From NCBI GenBank assembly GCA_018064605.1, contig JAGHUX010000036.1:1-64000 (forward strand): a stretch of 64,000 nt of DNA, written 5' to 3'. Positions 9,757 to 18,825 of the stretch are shown here, piece after piece (within the stretch, counting starts at the first letter, position 1; every line of letters starts with the position of its first letter). A program made the translations under genes and the position numbers. Source of the DNA: Candidatus Limimorpha caballi (GTDB lineage Bacteria > Bacteroidota > Bacteroidia > Bacteroidales > F082). The notes beneath the pieces are model-generated. The model searched no databases. It saw nothing but the letters and a program-made list of their open reading frames with translations, and was not told where the DNA came from.

Positions 9757-11331
9757 TCACTCCCACTCGATTGTCGCCGGCGGCTTCGACGAAACGTCGT
9801 AACAGACGCGGTTGACGCCTTTCACCTTATTTATAATGTCGTTCGACACCTTCGCGAGGAATTCATACGGCAGATGCACCCAGTCGGCGGTCATTCCGTC
9901 GGTCGAGATGACAGCGCGGAGTGCGATCGTATATTCATAGCTGCGCTCGTCGCCCATCACGCCGACGCTCTTGACAGGAAGCAGGATTGTGCCGGCCTGC
10001 CAGATGCTATCATACAGATTATCAGCCATTTCATTCGGATATGAAGCACTCGGAAGCTCGCATTTCCACTCGCGGAGACCTTTGATGAAAATGTCATCGG
10101 CATCGCGCAAGATGCGGAGTTTCTCTTCCGTCACCTCGCCTAAAATCCTGATTCCCAAACTCGGACCCGGGAAAGGATGGCGTCCGACCAATTCGCGTTT
10201 GATGCCCAAGGCGCGCCCCACTCTTCTCACCTCGTCCTTGAACAAAGTGCGCAGCGGTTCGACTATTTTAAGATTCATCTTTTCGGGCAAGCCGCCCACG
10301 TTATGATGCGACTTTATCTTACACGCCGGACCGTTAACGCTCACGCTTTCAATGACATCCGGATAGATTGTGCCTTGCGCGAGCCATTTCGCGCCTTGAA
10401 TCTTCCGTGCCTCGGCATCGAAAACCTCGATGAACGTGCCGCCTATGGCCTTGCGTTTGGCCTCCGGATCCGTCACGCCAGCGAGCTTCTTCATGAACAA
10501 GTCACCGGAATGAACGCCTATAACATTGAGTCCCAAGTCTTTATATGAATCAAGGACATCTTCAAACTCATTCTTCCTGAGAAGTCCGTTATCGACGAAG
10601 ATACATGTCAGGTTCTTGCCGATAGCCTTGTTCAGAAGCACTGCCGCGACGGTGCTGTCAACGCCCCCCGAAAGTCCGAGGATGACCTTGTCGTCACCGA
10701 GTTTCTTGCGCATCGCCTCAACGGTTGTGTCAACAAACGAATCCGGAGTCCAGTTGCCGTGGCAGCCGCAGATTGTCATCGCGAAGTTCTCAAGCATCTT
10801 CGGGCCTTCCTTGCTGTGGAACACCTCAGGATGGAACTGAACCGCGTAAGTATCTTCATTATCAATCTTATAGGCAGCGTTTTCGATATTGTCGGTGCTT
10901 GCGATAACATGCGCATTCACCGGCAGTTTTGCTATCGTATCGCCGTGCGACATCCACACCTGACTTGTCTTCGACACACCTTTGAACAACAATGAATCTT
11001 CTTCGACCACAGTCAGCATTGCACGACCGTATTCCCTTGACAATGAAGAATTTACCTCACCACCGAAATGATTTGCGAGGAACTGTGCGCCGTAGCAGAT
11101 GCCGAGCAGCGGCAATCTGCCTTTGATATTCGACAGATCGGCGAACGGAGCCTTCTCATCGCGTACCGACGACGGGCTTCCGCTTAAAATGACGCCTTTG
11201 ATGTCATCTGTGATTTCAGGTATTTTGTTGAATGGATGGATTTCACAATAGACGTTGAGTTCGCGGAGACGACGGCCTATGAGTTGCGTCACTTGCGAAC
11301 CGAAATCCAGAATCAGAATTGTTTCCTGCAT
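9757..11331 (-). CDS. guaA: GMP synthase (glutamine-hydrolysing)
   Basis: [45 protein letters not shown]-terminal KPPATIEWE. Confidence 0.98.
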   Translation of the reverse strand: MQETILILDFGSQVTQLIGRRLRELNVYCEIHPFNKIPEITDDIKGVILSGSPSSVRDEKAPFADLSNIKGRLPLLGICYGAQFLANHFGGEVNSSLSREYGRAMLTVVEEDSLLFKGVSKTSQVWMSHGDTIAKLPVNAHVIASTDNIENAAYKIDNEDTYAVQFHPEVFHSKEGPKMLENFAMTICGCHGNWTPDSFVDTTVEAMRKKLGDDKVILGLSGGVDSTVAAVLLNKAIGKNLTCIFVDNGLLRKNEFEDVLDSYKDLGLNVIGVHSGDLFMKKLAGVTDPEAKRKAIGGTFIEVFDAEARKIQGAKWLAQGTIYPDVIESVSVNGPACKIKSHHNVGGLPEKMNLKIVEPLRTLFKDEVRRVGRALGIKRELVGRHPFPGPSLGIRILGEVTEEKLRILRDADDIFIKGLREWKCELPSASYPNEMADNLYDSIWQAGTILLPVKSVGVMGDERSYEYTIALRAVISTDGMTADWVHLPYEFLAKVSNDIINKVKGVNRVCYDVSSKPPATIEWE

Positions 11332-11381
11332 ATTTTGAAAATTTTCGGCACAAAATTACGAAAATATTCGATGGGAATATG

Positions 11382-11389
11382 TATCTTTG
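11382..11389 (+). promoter_or_regulatory. Bacteroidetes -7 element TATCTTTG
   Basis: TAnnTTTG consensus about 15 bp upstream of ATG 11404. Confidence 0.6.
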
Positions 11390-11403
11390 CAAAAAAAAGA
11401 AAT

Positions 11404-12006
11404 ATGGCAAAAAAAGCATCAAAAAAGAAGAAAAATACACCAAAGAAGAAGCAGCCGGGCAATGTTTTCAACAAGATACTGATCATCTTGGTTGCCGCTG
11501 TCATTGTTGGTTTTTTCACTTTCAAACTCGTAAAGAACCATGGCTCAGACAAAAAGGAAAAGCCTGATACACAATTAGTTGACAAAAAAGACAAGACAGA
11601 AGTCAAAGACACACCAGAAGTCCCGGATGGCAAGACAGAGAAAAAGCCGAAGCCGGAGAAAAAGCCGGAACCAAGACCAGAACCAAAACCAGCTGTCGAG
11701 ACGGTTGTCGCGAAAAGCATCGAAGGCTGTTGGATGAGCACCACCGGCGGCGCGGTTCTCACCATGAAGGATTTCGAGTATCGCATTGATTTCATGGGCG
11801 TTGACAGCGGCAAGCCTATCATAGGAACCTACCTTGTAGAGAACAACATCATCACTTTCTCAAACAAACAAGACCCTTGCAAGGATACAGCCGGGGCATA
11901 CGAAGTGAATTTCAACAAAAAGGAAATCAGTTTCAAGTGCAAAAACGACGATTGCACGAAACGTAAATCCACACTTGTGACCGACTGGGAATGGCTCGAC
12001 GAGTGA
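11404..12006 (+). CDS. Membrane-anchored hypothetical protein with Pro/Lys-rich linker and C-terminal lipocalin-like domain
   Basis: Lys-rich N-terminus, TM FNKILIILVAAVIVGFFTF, KKPKPEKKPEPRPEPKP linker, GCWMSTTGGAVLTMKDFEYRIDF. Confidence 0.6.
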   Translation: MAKKASKKKKNTPKKKQPGNVFNKILIILVAAVIVGFFTFKLVKNHGSDKKEKPDTQLVDKKDKTEVKDTPEVPDGKTEKKPKPEKKPEPRPEPKPAVETVVAKSIEGCWMSTTGGAVLTMKDFEYRIDFMGVDSGKPIIGTYLVENNIITFSNKQDPCKDTAGAYEVNFNKKEISFKCKNDDCTKRKSTLVTDWEWLDE

Positions 12007-12015
12007 GTCTTTCCG

Positions 12016-13308
12016 TCAAGCGCCGATCAGTTGCTGGAAAATCTCTTCGACGCCGCCGCTTTCCACAATGTTTTTTGCGAGATAGCCTCTGAAGAACAGC
12101 ATCACCGAGCCTTTGCCGTCGTTGACAGGCCACATCTTGACCATGTCGGGCAGGTCGTTCGGGATGGCGATGACAGGCCGTCCGGAACCGAAATCGAGGT
12201 CATAGACCGGCATCTCACGCAGGTCGTTGACGTAGAGTGTGGTCGGCGTCTTCGAGTTCATGCCTGAAAGGTCGAAGCCGACGTATGGCAGCCGCCATTT
12301 TATCGCGTTCATGTTCAGGTCAACGCTCTCATCGAGTTTCCCATCATGGTTTTCAAGGTATTCGGTCACATTCATCTGAATGAGTTTCGCCAATTCAAAA
12401 ATATCATAACATTCTTTCAATGAATCAGTTACGATATTGTACACTGCATTTCCGACAAAACCGGCACACAGATTCTTATACCTCCCTCTAATGTCGGCGA
12501 CGGTCACCACAGAATACTCCTTTCTGCCATTGAATCCGTTGAGTATCATGTTGGTTTTCAAGACGGCAGCCGACAAGATCGCATTGGTTCCGATTTTGAC
12601 GCCTGTCTCCCTGCATGCAATCGCCTTGAGCTGCCCGATTTTGTCACCATTAATCAATAAAGGTGTGCAACTCGCCTTCGAATTTGGCGACATGCCGTAA
12701 AACGCCATCTTGAGCAGGCTCCCGAGACCGAGTTTCGTCCATTTCCTTTTTTCCAGAATCGCCGCAGCCTGCGACTTCGACATGAAATCAGGTTTCGGAA
12801 GCTCAAGCTGCGTTTCCTGTTGAATCTCAACGTGTTTAACACGACAAAGCAGCGACCATTCATACAAGAAATTGTACAGCGAACGTCCGTCCATGCACAT
12901 GTGGGCCATTTGTACACCCAGCACCGCACCGTCGCGCATATTCGTCACGCAGACCGTGATCGGCGCACATTTCCCGGCTTTAAAATCCTTGATTTTCAAC
13001 TCATTGGAAAAATCATCATATATCCGTTCACTCTTCAGAACCATCTTGACAATCATATTGTTGCGCTCGACGACTTCAAACGGCAGGCCTTCGTTGCTGC
13101 ATGAAATGCCTTCAGCAGAACTCAAACGACCGGCCAGAAACGGATATTTTCCGAGCAAAACGGAGAGTTTCTCAGCCATCAGTTCCGCGTCAAGTTTCTT
13201 GTTATAAATCCATACCGCCTTGATAATCATGTCGCCGCAAGCCATGTCGAGCAGCGAGAACTTCCAGGTTTTGATGACGCTTTCCTTATTTGAAACGATG
13301 TTTTTCAT
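12016..13308 (-). CDS. BAHD-like acyl-CoA-dependent acyltransferase (PF02458-like)
   Basis: LSLLD-like start (KFSLLDM), YPFLAGRLSSAEGISCSNEGLPFEVVE, H136-x3-D140 (HMCMD), DFGSGRP near the C-terminus (DFGWG position). Confidence 0.7.
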   Translation of the reverse strand: MKNIVSNKESVIKTWKFSLLDMACGDMIIKAVWIYNKKLDAELMAEKLSVLLGKYPFLAGRLSSAEGISCSNEGLPFEVVERNNMIVKMVLKSERIYDDFSNELKIKDFKAGKCAPITVCVTNMRDGAVLGVQMAHMCMDGRSLYNFLYEWSLLCRVKHVEIQQETQLELPKPDFMSKSQAAAILEKRKWTKLGLGSLLKMAFYGMSPNSKASCTPLLINGDKIGQLKAIACRETGVKIGTNAILSAAVLKTNMILNGFNGRKEYSVVTVADIRGRYKNLCAGFVGNAVYNIVTDSLKECYDIFELAKLIQMNVTEYLENHDGKLDESVDLNMNAIKWRLPYVGFDLSGMNSKTPTTLYVNDLREMPVYDLDFGSGRPVIAIPNDLPDMVKMWPVNDGKGSVMLFFRGYLAKNIVESGGVEEIFQQLIGA

Positions 13309-13324
13309 TTTTTGACATTAATTT

Positions 13325-13370
13325 TTAACACAAGTTGCACGAGTTTTTCAACACAAGTTTCACGAGTTAT
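13325..13370. repeat. Dispersed repeat variant (CACAAGTTGCACGAGTTT)
   Basis: acacaagttgcacgagtttttcaacacaagtttcacgagtt; related in pattern to the CACGAATTGCACGAA family. Confidence 0.6.
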
Positions 13371-13701
13371 TTGCTCTTGTTTTCCAACGATTGAGTTTTT
13401 CTTTCACTCGCATTTCCTTCCCTTTCAGGAAATAAAGCCGCCAGTAAGAATACATCAGCGAAAAAATCACCCCGACCGTTTTGGTCACCTGAGCCTTTGT
13501 TATTTCTCCGGCGGTCAGAAATTCGTAGATGACCAAACCGACGAATGCCGCAAATGCAACAACCACAAGCACTTTTGAAAGCAAGAACAACCGCTCGCGC
13601 CAATCGACATCACGGATTTTATTGATGAAAGTCGGCAACAAAAGGAAAAACACAATCACGCTCGCCACAGCGGTATTTGATGATAACTCTATCATAATCA
13701 A
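13360..13701 (-). CDS. Small membrane protein, paralogue of 13708..14004
   Basis: 113 aa with TM segments; shares VGLVIYEF ... VTKTVGVIFSLMYSYWRLYFLKGKE pattern with its neighbour. Confidence 0.65.
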   Translation of the reverse strand: MIMIELSSNTAVASVIVFFLLLPTFINKIRDVDWRERLFLLSKVLVVVAFAAFVGLVIYEFLTAGEITKAQVTKTVGVIFSLMYSYWRLYFLKGKEMRVKEKLNRWKTRANNS

Positions 13702-13707
13702 TGGTTT

Positions 13708-14004
13708 TTATTTCTTCCAGTTTTTCTGTTTCAAAAAATAGCTGTAGCAGAACATGATGATTGAAATCACGATGAGGGCGGCGCGGGTCACTTTGTACTC
13801 GCCGCTCAACTCGTAGCCGACAAATTCGTAAATGATAAAGCCGATCAAGCCGATTGTGAATGTCAAGTAAATGATATTCATCACTTTAATCGCCTTAATG
13901 CGTCTGTCGAGATTCTCAAATTCCCTTGCGATGAACGGCATCCCGAAATACATCCCGAACACGCCGACAATCAAAATCCATTCGATGATTGAAGATATTT
14001 CCAT
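13708..14004 (-). CDS. Small membrane protein
   Basis: 98 aa; IGFIIYEFVGYELSGEYKVTRAALIVISIIMFCYSYFLKQKNW. Confidence 0.65.
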   Translation of the reverse strand: MEISSIIEWILIVGVFGMYFGMPFIAREFENLDRRIKAIKVMNIIYLTFTIGLIGFIIYEFVGYELSGEYKVTRAALIVISIIMFCYSYFLKQKNWKK

Positions 14005-14006
14005 TT

Positions 14007-14090
14007 TAGTTTGAAAGTTTGTAAAGTTTGTAAAGTTAATAAAGTTTGAAAGTTAATAAAGTTTGAAAGTTAATAAAGTTTGAAAGTGCC
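14007..14090. repeat. AAGTTTGaAAGTTAATA tandem repeat
   Basis: gtttgaaagtttgtaaagtttgtaaagttaataaagtttgaaagttaataaag... Confidence 0.9.
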
Positions 14091-14100
14091 AGACTTTCAG

Positions 14101-14259
14101 TTAAATTCGTTTATTCTTTTTAAGTGATTCATTTATAATCCATTGCAGCTGGCCGTTAACGGAGCGGAACTCGTCGGCGGCCCACTTCTCGACAGCCTCC
14201 ATTGTCTTGGTGTCGAGACGCAGAACGAAATTTTTCGTGTTTTCTTTTTCCTTTGCCAT
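14101..14259 (-). CDS. Ribbon-helix-helix (Arc-type) DNA-binding protein, 52 aa (not in the supplied ORF track)
   Basis: MAKEKENTKNFVLRLDTKTMEAVEKWAADEFRSVNGQLQWIINESLKKNKRI; FVLRLD...EAVEKWAADEFRSVNGQLQWIINESL is RHH-like. Confidence 0.8.
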   Translation of the reverse strand: MAKEKENTKNFVLRLDTKTMEAVEKWAADEFRSVNGQLQWIINESLKKNKRI

Positions 14260-14268
14260 AATCACAAA

Positions 14269-14841
14269 TTACAATAGAATACTCAAAACATAAGCTATTA
14301 TTACAATAATCAAATAAAGCAGCACCTTAACCAAACCCGACCTGTCATTGTGAAAAACAAGCTCGTCATCCCCCACCATTGCCACCGTAGAGACAATCTT
14401 TTCGTAAAGTTTCACTGTCTTTTGCTCATTTTTATAGTTGATATAAAACAAGCCGCCAGTGGTGTTGATTTCGATGCAGCATTTGGCGTAATCACGAGCA
14501 TAAGAAACGGCATGTTTGACACCTTCGTCGGTATAAACCTGACAAACGCCCTTGACGGCCCAATGCACTCCAGCCTTTGGTGGCTGCGGATTATAGCGGC
14601 TGGCATACATCTCGTGGCCTCGTCTCACTGCCGGCATCCTTTCAAGAAGCCTCACCGACTTTATCGAATCAGTCCAGATTTTATCTGGAATAAGCAGGTC
14701 AACAAAACGAATCTTCTTCTCGCCAACCACAACAATCGGACTACCGAAGCGGACGTAAACGACGAAGGCAATCAACAGGAGCGACAGAAGCGCCACCGCA
14801 AGGTAATAGTAGTTAATCGATAAAATGATAGCCGCACTCAT
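14269..14841 (-). CDS. Membrane protein with bacterial PH-like domain, paralogue of 15767..16309
   Basis: IKSVRLLERMPAVRRG..., CIEINTTGGLFYINYKNEQKTVKLYEKIVSTVAMVGDDEL between N- and C-terminal TMs. Confidence 0.65.
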   Translation of the reverse strand: MSAAIILSINYYYLAVALLSLLLIAFVVYVRFGSPIVVVGEKKIRFVDLLIPDKIWTDSIKSVRLLERMPAVRRGHEMYASRYNPQPPKAGVHWAVKGVCQVYTDEGVKHAVSYARDYAKCCIEINTTGGLFYINYKNEQKTVKLYEKIVSTVAMVGDDELVFHNDRSGLVKVLLYLIIVIIAYVLSILL

Positions 14842-14844
14842 AAA

Positions 14845-15744
14845 CTAAATTGCCTCCTCCAGTTTTTTTGACATGATGTGGTCTTCGGTGAAGAATCTGT
14901 CGATTATGAAAACAATCGCGGTGACGAGCAACATCGTGATGATTCCCGAAAGGCCCTGGCATCCGTTGAGCAAATCGTTTCCGCCACTGATAAACAACAT
15001 GTTAGACCCGGCAAGAGCATTGATTGTGCCATGGAAAATCGCCGCCGGATAAACCGATTTCGCTTTCAAGACCAAATAAGCCTCTATCGGCGTCAATGCG
15101 AGACACATCGCGACCATCATGAAAACGCCGCCGACACGGTGAACCGGATAGTTGTGCCCCATCAGGATAATCGGGAAATGCCAGATGCCCCAGACGATTC
15201 CGACAAAAAGGCACACGACCCAGAAGTTCTTCTTTTTCAACGCGTTTACAAGATAATTACGCCAAGCGTACTCTTCACCAAAAGCGAAAAGAGCGTTTAT
15301 CGTGACTCCGGCAATCAGGCCTGAAATCAAAGTTGTCAGAACAACAAATTTCGGATTGCTCATCTTGAGCATCATCTCCTGCTGCTCTTCAGGGAGGTCT
15401 TCGATGTTCGGAATCTGCGGGACATGAAACCCAAGCTCCGTGTCGGGCATGAACGAGTTGACAACAATTGTCACGGCGACAATCAAAATCGGCAGAATCC
15501 AGGCCACGACCCAAGTCCAGTTGATCTTGAATTTAAGCAAGCCCGTATCGCCAAGTTTCTCACCATTAATTAACTGCATCGCCATTGCGCAAAGCATCGG
15601 CAAAATCATGTAAAACGTAGCGCAGACAGTGTAAAGAAGCGGCTTGTCGTAAGTGCTGTGGATTCCGATTCCGAAATACATCAAGGCGGCGAACGCCCAG
15701 CTCACGAGGCAGACGACCAATGTGAATATGAGTGATTTTTTCAT
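14845..15744 (-). CDS. CPBP family intramembrane metalloprotease (CAAX/Abi type)
   Basis: EEYAWRNYLVNALKK (EExxxR), GIVWGIWHFPIILMGHNYP. Confidence 0.9.
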   Translation of the reverse strand: MKKSLIFTLVVCLVSWAFAALMYFGIGIHSTYDKPLLYTVCATFYMILPMLCAMAMQLINGEKLGDTGLLKFKINWTWVVAWILPILIVAVTIVVNSFMPDTELGFHVPQIPNIEDLPEEQQEMMLKMSNPKFVVLTTLISGLIAGVTINALFAFGEEYAWRNYLVNALKKKNFWVVCLFVGIVWGIWHFPIILMGHNYPVHRVGGVFMMVAMCLALTPIEAYLVLKAKSVYPAAIFHGTINALAGSNMLFISGGNDLLNGCQGLSGIITMLLVTAIVFIIDRFFTEDHIMSKKLEEAI

Positions 15745-15766
15745 TTTTCTGATATTTTTATTGATT

Positions 15767-16309
15767 CTAATTTTTTAATACATAATACAAAACCAACCCA
15801 ATCAAGGCCACCAATCCGATTGACAGGACTATGATTCTATATTTTTTCGCCGATGACTCTGCGAGTTCAGATTCGCCGACGATTTGCACTGTCTTTTGCA
15901 TCTCGTTGAAAAGATTTTCGGTGAGTTCATCTTTTTTCAAATTAACGTAAAAAACTCCGTCAACCGTTTCAATTTCGATGAAACGCCTTGATTTCCTTGC
16001 ATTGTCCAAGAACAACGACACCGTCATTTTCTTCGGGCCGTCGTCGGTCATTTTCTTGACCAAGAACGTGCCTCTGCGACGTTTCCCGATTACAAATCCC
16101 CGTGCGTGAACGCCAAACAAAACTTTCGGCAATTCCTCGACAAGTCTTATGGATTTAATCATGTTGTTCTTGATTTTCACCGGATTAAATCCAAACATAA
16201 TGACAATCCCACTTTCGTCGAAACGAATACGATTCCTGCCTACGCACATAATTATCGAAGTAAGCAGTGCAGCGAAAGCGAAAGAGACAATGTAACCCAG
16301 TACATACAT
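15767..16309 (-). CDS. Membrane protein with bacterial PH-like domain
   Basis: IKSIRLVEELPKVLFGVHARGF..., RFIEIETVDGVFYVNLKKDELTENLFNEMQKTVQIVGESEL. Confidence 0.65.
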   Translation of the reverse strand: MYVLGYIVSFAFAALLTSIIMCVGRNRIRFDESGIVIMFGFNPVKIKNNMIKSIRLVEELPKVLFGVHARGFVIGKRRRGTFLVKKMTDDGPKKMTVSLFLDNARKSRRFIEIETVDGVFYVNLKKDELTENLFNEMQKTVQIVGESELAESSAKKYRIIVLSIGLVALIGLVLYYVLKN

Positions 16310-16384
16310 GATTCAACCAAGTAAATTGTGTATAACAAATTTTATAAAACTAATCACCTCAATCTCCTAAAACTCCTCAATCTC

Positions 16385-17344
16385 CTACTGATACAGTGTT
16401 CCGGTGTTCACAACAGGCTGTGCGGCGTCGTCGGCGCAGAGCACGACCATGAGGTTGCTCACCATAGCGGCTTTCTTGTCATCGTCGAGTTCGACGACCT
16501 CGTCATCCTTGAGTTTGTCGAGGGCCATCTTGACCATCGAGACCGCGCCTTCCACAATCTTCTCACGAGCCGCGATGATGGCCGCCGCCTGCTGACGGCG
16601 AAGCATAACCGCCGCAATCTCAGGGGAATACGCCAGATAGTTGATTCTCGCCTCGATGACTTCCAAGCCAGACATCGCGAGACGGTCGTTGAGTTTGTTG
16701 AGAAGGATGTCGTTGATTTCCGAGCCGCCCGAACGGAGTGTCAGCTCGCCCGATTTCGTGTCGTCGTTGTCATCGTAGGCGAACATTCCGGCGACTTCAC
16801 GAAGCGCGGCGTCGCTCTGCACCCTGACGAAACTCTCGAAAGCACGCATACGGCTTGAAACCGCAGCGTTGCCTCCGACGCTTGTACCCATAGTATTGAC
16901 GGCAATCGTCTGAGAATCAATTTCAAACATCGCCTTGTACGTGTCTTTCAGCTTCCAAACGAGAATCTGGCCGATCATAATCGGGTTGCCGGTCTTGTCG
17001 TTCACCTTGATGGGATCGACGTTGAGGTTGCGGGCGCGGAGAGAAACCCTCTTTGACGACATCAGCGGGTTGACCCAGTAGAAGCCGGTCTTCGTGAACG
17101 TGCCGCGGTACTTTCCGAAGAAAAGCATCACCATGCCCTCATTCGGTTCGAGTTTCTTGAAACCAATCAGAAGAAAGATGTCAATCAAAATCAAGGCAAT
17201 TCCGCCTATCACCAAACCGACAGGCTCACCTTCTGTACATCTTGTAAATCCGAATATTGCAGCGGCAATAATGGCGATAACCACAAACAACATGACGAAA
17301 CCATTGAGTTTCAATCCTTTAAATTCAAATTCCTTGTTTTCCAT
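16385..17344 (-). CDS. SPFH (band 7) domain protein
   Basis: VMLFFGKYRGTFTKTGFYWVNPLMSSKRVSLRARNLNVDPIKVNDKTGNPIMIGQILVWKLKDTYKAMFEI; GLEVIEARINYLAYSPEIAAVMLRRQQAAAIIAAREKIVEG. Confidence 0.93.
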   Translation of the reverse strand: MENKEFEFKGLKLNGFVMLFVVIAIIAAAIFGFTRCTEGEPVGLVIGGIALILIDIFLLIGFKKLEPNEGMVMLFFGKYRGTFTKTGFYWVNPLMSSKRVSLRARNLNVDPIKVNDKTGNPIMIGQILVWKLKDTYKAMFEIDSQTIAVNTMGTSVGGNAAVSSRMRAFESFVRVQSDAALREVAGMFAYDDNDDTKSGELTLRSGGSEINDILLNKLNDRLAMSGLEVIEARINYLAYSPEIAAVMLRRQQAAAIIAAREKIVEGAVSMVKMALDKLKDDEVVELDDDKKAAMVSNLMVVLCADDAAQPVVNTGTLYQ

Positions 17345-17396
17345 ACGTTTAATTTTTTAGATAATTTGATATTATTTTGATATTACTTTGATGGCG

Positions 17397-17404
17397 CAAA
17401 GATA
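17397..17404 (-). promoter_or_regulatory. Bacteroidetes -7 element TATCTTTG upstream of the SPFH cluster
   Basis: CAAAGATA on + strand; upstream of the 17344 start. Confidence 0.6.
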
Positions 17405-17474
17405 CAACATTTTTTTAATGTGCAAGAAAAAATTTAATTTTTTTATCAAAGCATGATTTTTCAAAAATTACAAG

Positions 17475-17482
17475 TATCTTTG
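17475..17482 (+). promoter_or_regulatory. Bacteroidetes -7 element TATCTTTG
   Basis: TAnnTTTG about 18 bp upstream of ATG 17500. Confidence 0.6.
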
Positions 17483-17499
17483 CAGAAAAATTAAATGAT

Positions 17500-17715
17500 A
17501 TGAAAACATCAGAAAATTCAAAAGCCAAACAAGCTAACGAGTTGAACATCAATCATAATCCAAACATCACAAGCAAAAAAAAGAAATATCCAAAATCAAT
17601 AAAAGGCTGCATTTCGGTTGAGGAGTATATTGATATTTTAAGGGAGGAAATAAAGAAGAGATATGAAGAATTACAAAATACAAATCAACAAAAAAAGCCA
17701 TTACCTTTATCTTGA
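17500..17715 (+). CDS. Small hypothetical protein
   Basis: 71 aa with good promoter; CISVEEYIDILREEIKKRYEELQ; overlaps the next gene by 53 bp. Confidence 0.5.
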   Translation: MKTSENSKAKQANELNINHNPNITSKKKKYPKSIKGCISVEEYIDILREEIKKRYEELQNTNQQKKPLPLS

Positions 17716-18781
17716 CGGGCTGCGCGGCGTGGCGGCGTTGATGGTCTTGGGCTTTCATCTCTTTGAGGCGGTCGCTTTCGCCGCCGGCGAACCAGAACAA
17801 GACATGTTCCACGGTTTCCTCGCCGTCGATTTCTTCCTGATTCTGTCGGGTTTCGTGATGGGTTATGCATACGACAATGAATGGGGCAAGATGTCGGTCG
17901 GGCAGTTTTTCAGGAAACGTCTGATACGTCTTCATCCCATGGTCGTGATGGGTGTCGCGATCGGACTGGCCGCGTTTCTGTTTCAAGGCGGATTGAAATG
18001 GGACGGCAGTGCCAACAGCTTGGTAAACATCGCGTTAAGCACAATATTGGCCTTGCTTTTGTTGCCGTCGCCCGCCGGAGTTGATGTCCGCGGCAACACC
18101 GAGATCTTCCCGCTCAACGGCCCGCATTGGTCGCTGTTCTTCGAATACATCGGAAACATCGTTTACGCATTGGCAATCAGGAAGTTCACGACGAAAACGC
18201 TGAAAGTCTGGGTGGCGGTCACAGGCGTCTCGTTCCTTTGCGTCGGGATTTTCGGGCCTTACGGAAGCCTCGGCTACGGCTGGTCGTCGCAGCCGGTGAG
18301 TCTGCTCGGCGGCTTCCTCAGGATGTCGTTCGACTACGGCCTCGGGATGCTGCTGATCAGGACTTTCAGAGAGAGAAACGTCAAGTCTTCCGAAAAAAAG
18401 CACACCTTTATTATATATGCGGCGTTGCTCGTCATGCTTCTCTGCGTCCCGTCGCTCGGGGAAATGAACGTTTACTTTGAGTTCTTATGCGTCGCGATCT
18501 GCTTCCCGACGATAATCTGGTTCAGCGCGAAAGGCGTTGCGCGGAGCGGTTTCGAGCGTAAGTCGCTGAAATTCATCGGCGACCTCTCCTACCCGCTTTA
18601 CGCGATTCATTATCCTTTCATCTATCTTTACATCGGTTGGATCAACGAAGGCCGTCATCCTTTCGGCCCTTACGGATGGTGCACGCCCGTTGCCATCGCG
18701 TTGATTGTCATCGCGGCAGCTGCGATTTTAATGAGGTTTTACGACATCCCGATAAGGAAAAGGCTAACAAAAAAGTCCTGA
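17663..18781 (+). CDS. Acyltransferase 3 family (OafA/YrhL-like) membrane protein
   Basis: YLDGLRGVAALMVLGFHLFE, VDFFLILSGFVMGYAYD, multiple TMs. Confidence 0.92.
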   Translation: MKNYKIQINKKSHYLYLDGLRGVAALMVLGFHLFEAVAFAAGEPEQDMFHGFLAVDFFLILSGFVMGYAYDNEWGKMSVGQFFRKRLIRLHPMVVMGVAIGLAAFLFQGGLKWDGSANSLVNIALSTILALLLLPSPAGVDVRGNTEIFPLNGPHWSLFFEYIGNIVYALAIRKFTTKTLKVWVAVTGVSFLCVGIFGPYGSLGYGWSSQPVSLLGGFLRMSFDYGLGMLLIRTFRERNVKSSEKKHTFIIYAALLVMLLCVPSLGEMNVYFEFLCVAICFPTIIWFSAKGVARSGFERKSLKFIGDLSYPLYAIHYPFIYLYIGWINEGRHPFGPYGWCTPVAIALIVIAAAAILMRFYDIPIRKRLTKKS

Positions 18782-18825
18782 GCCGCATCGGACCAGGACT
18801 TGCAAAATGTTTTTCAATTTGAAAA

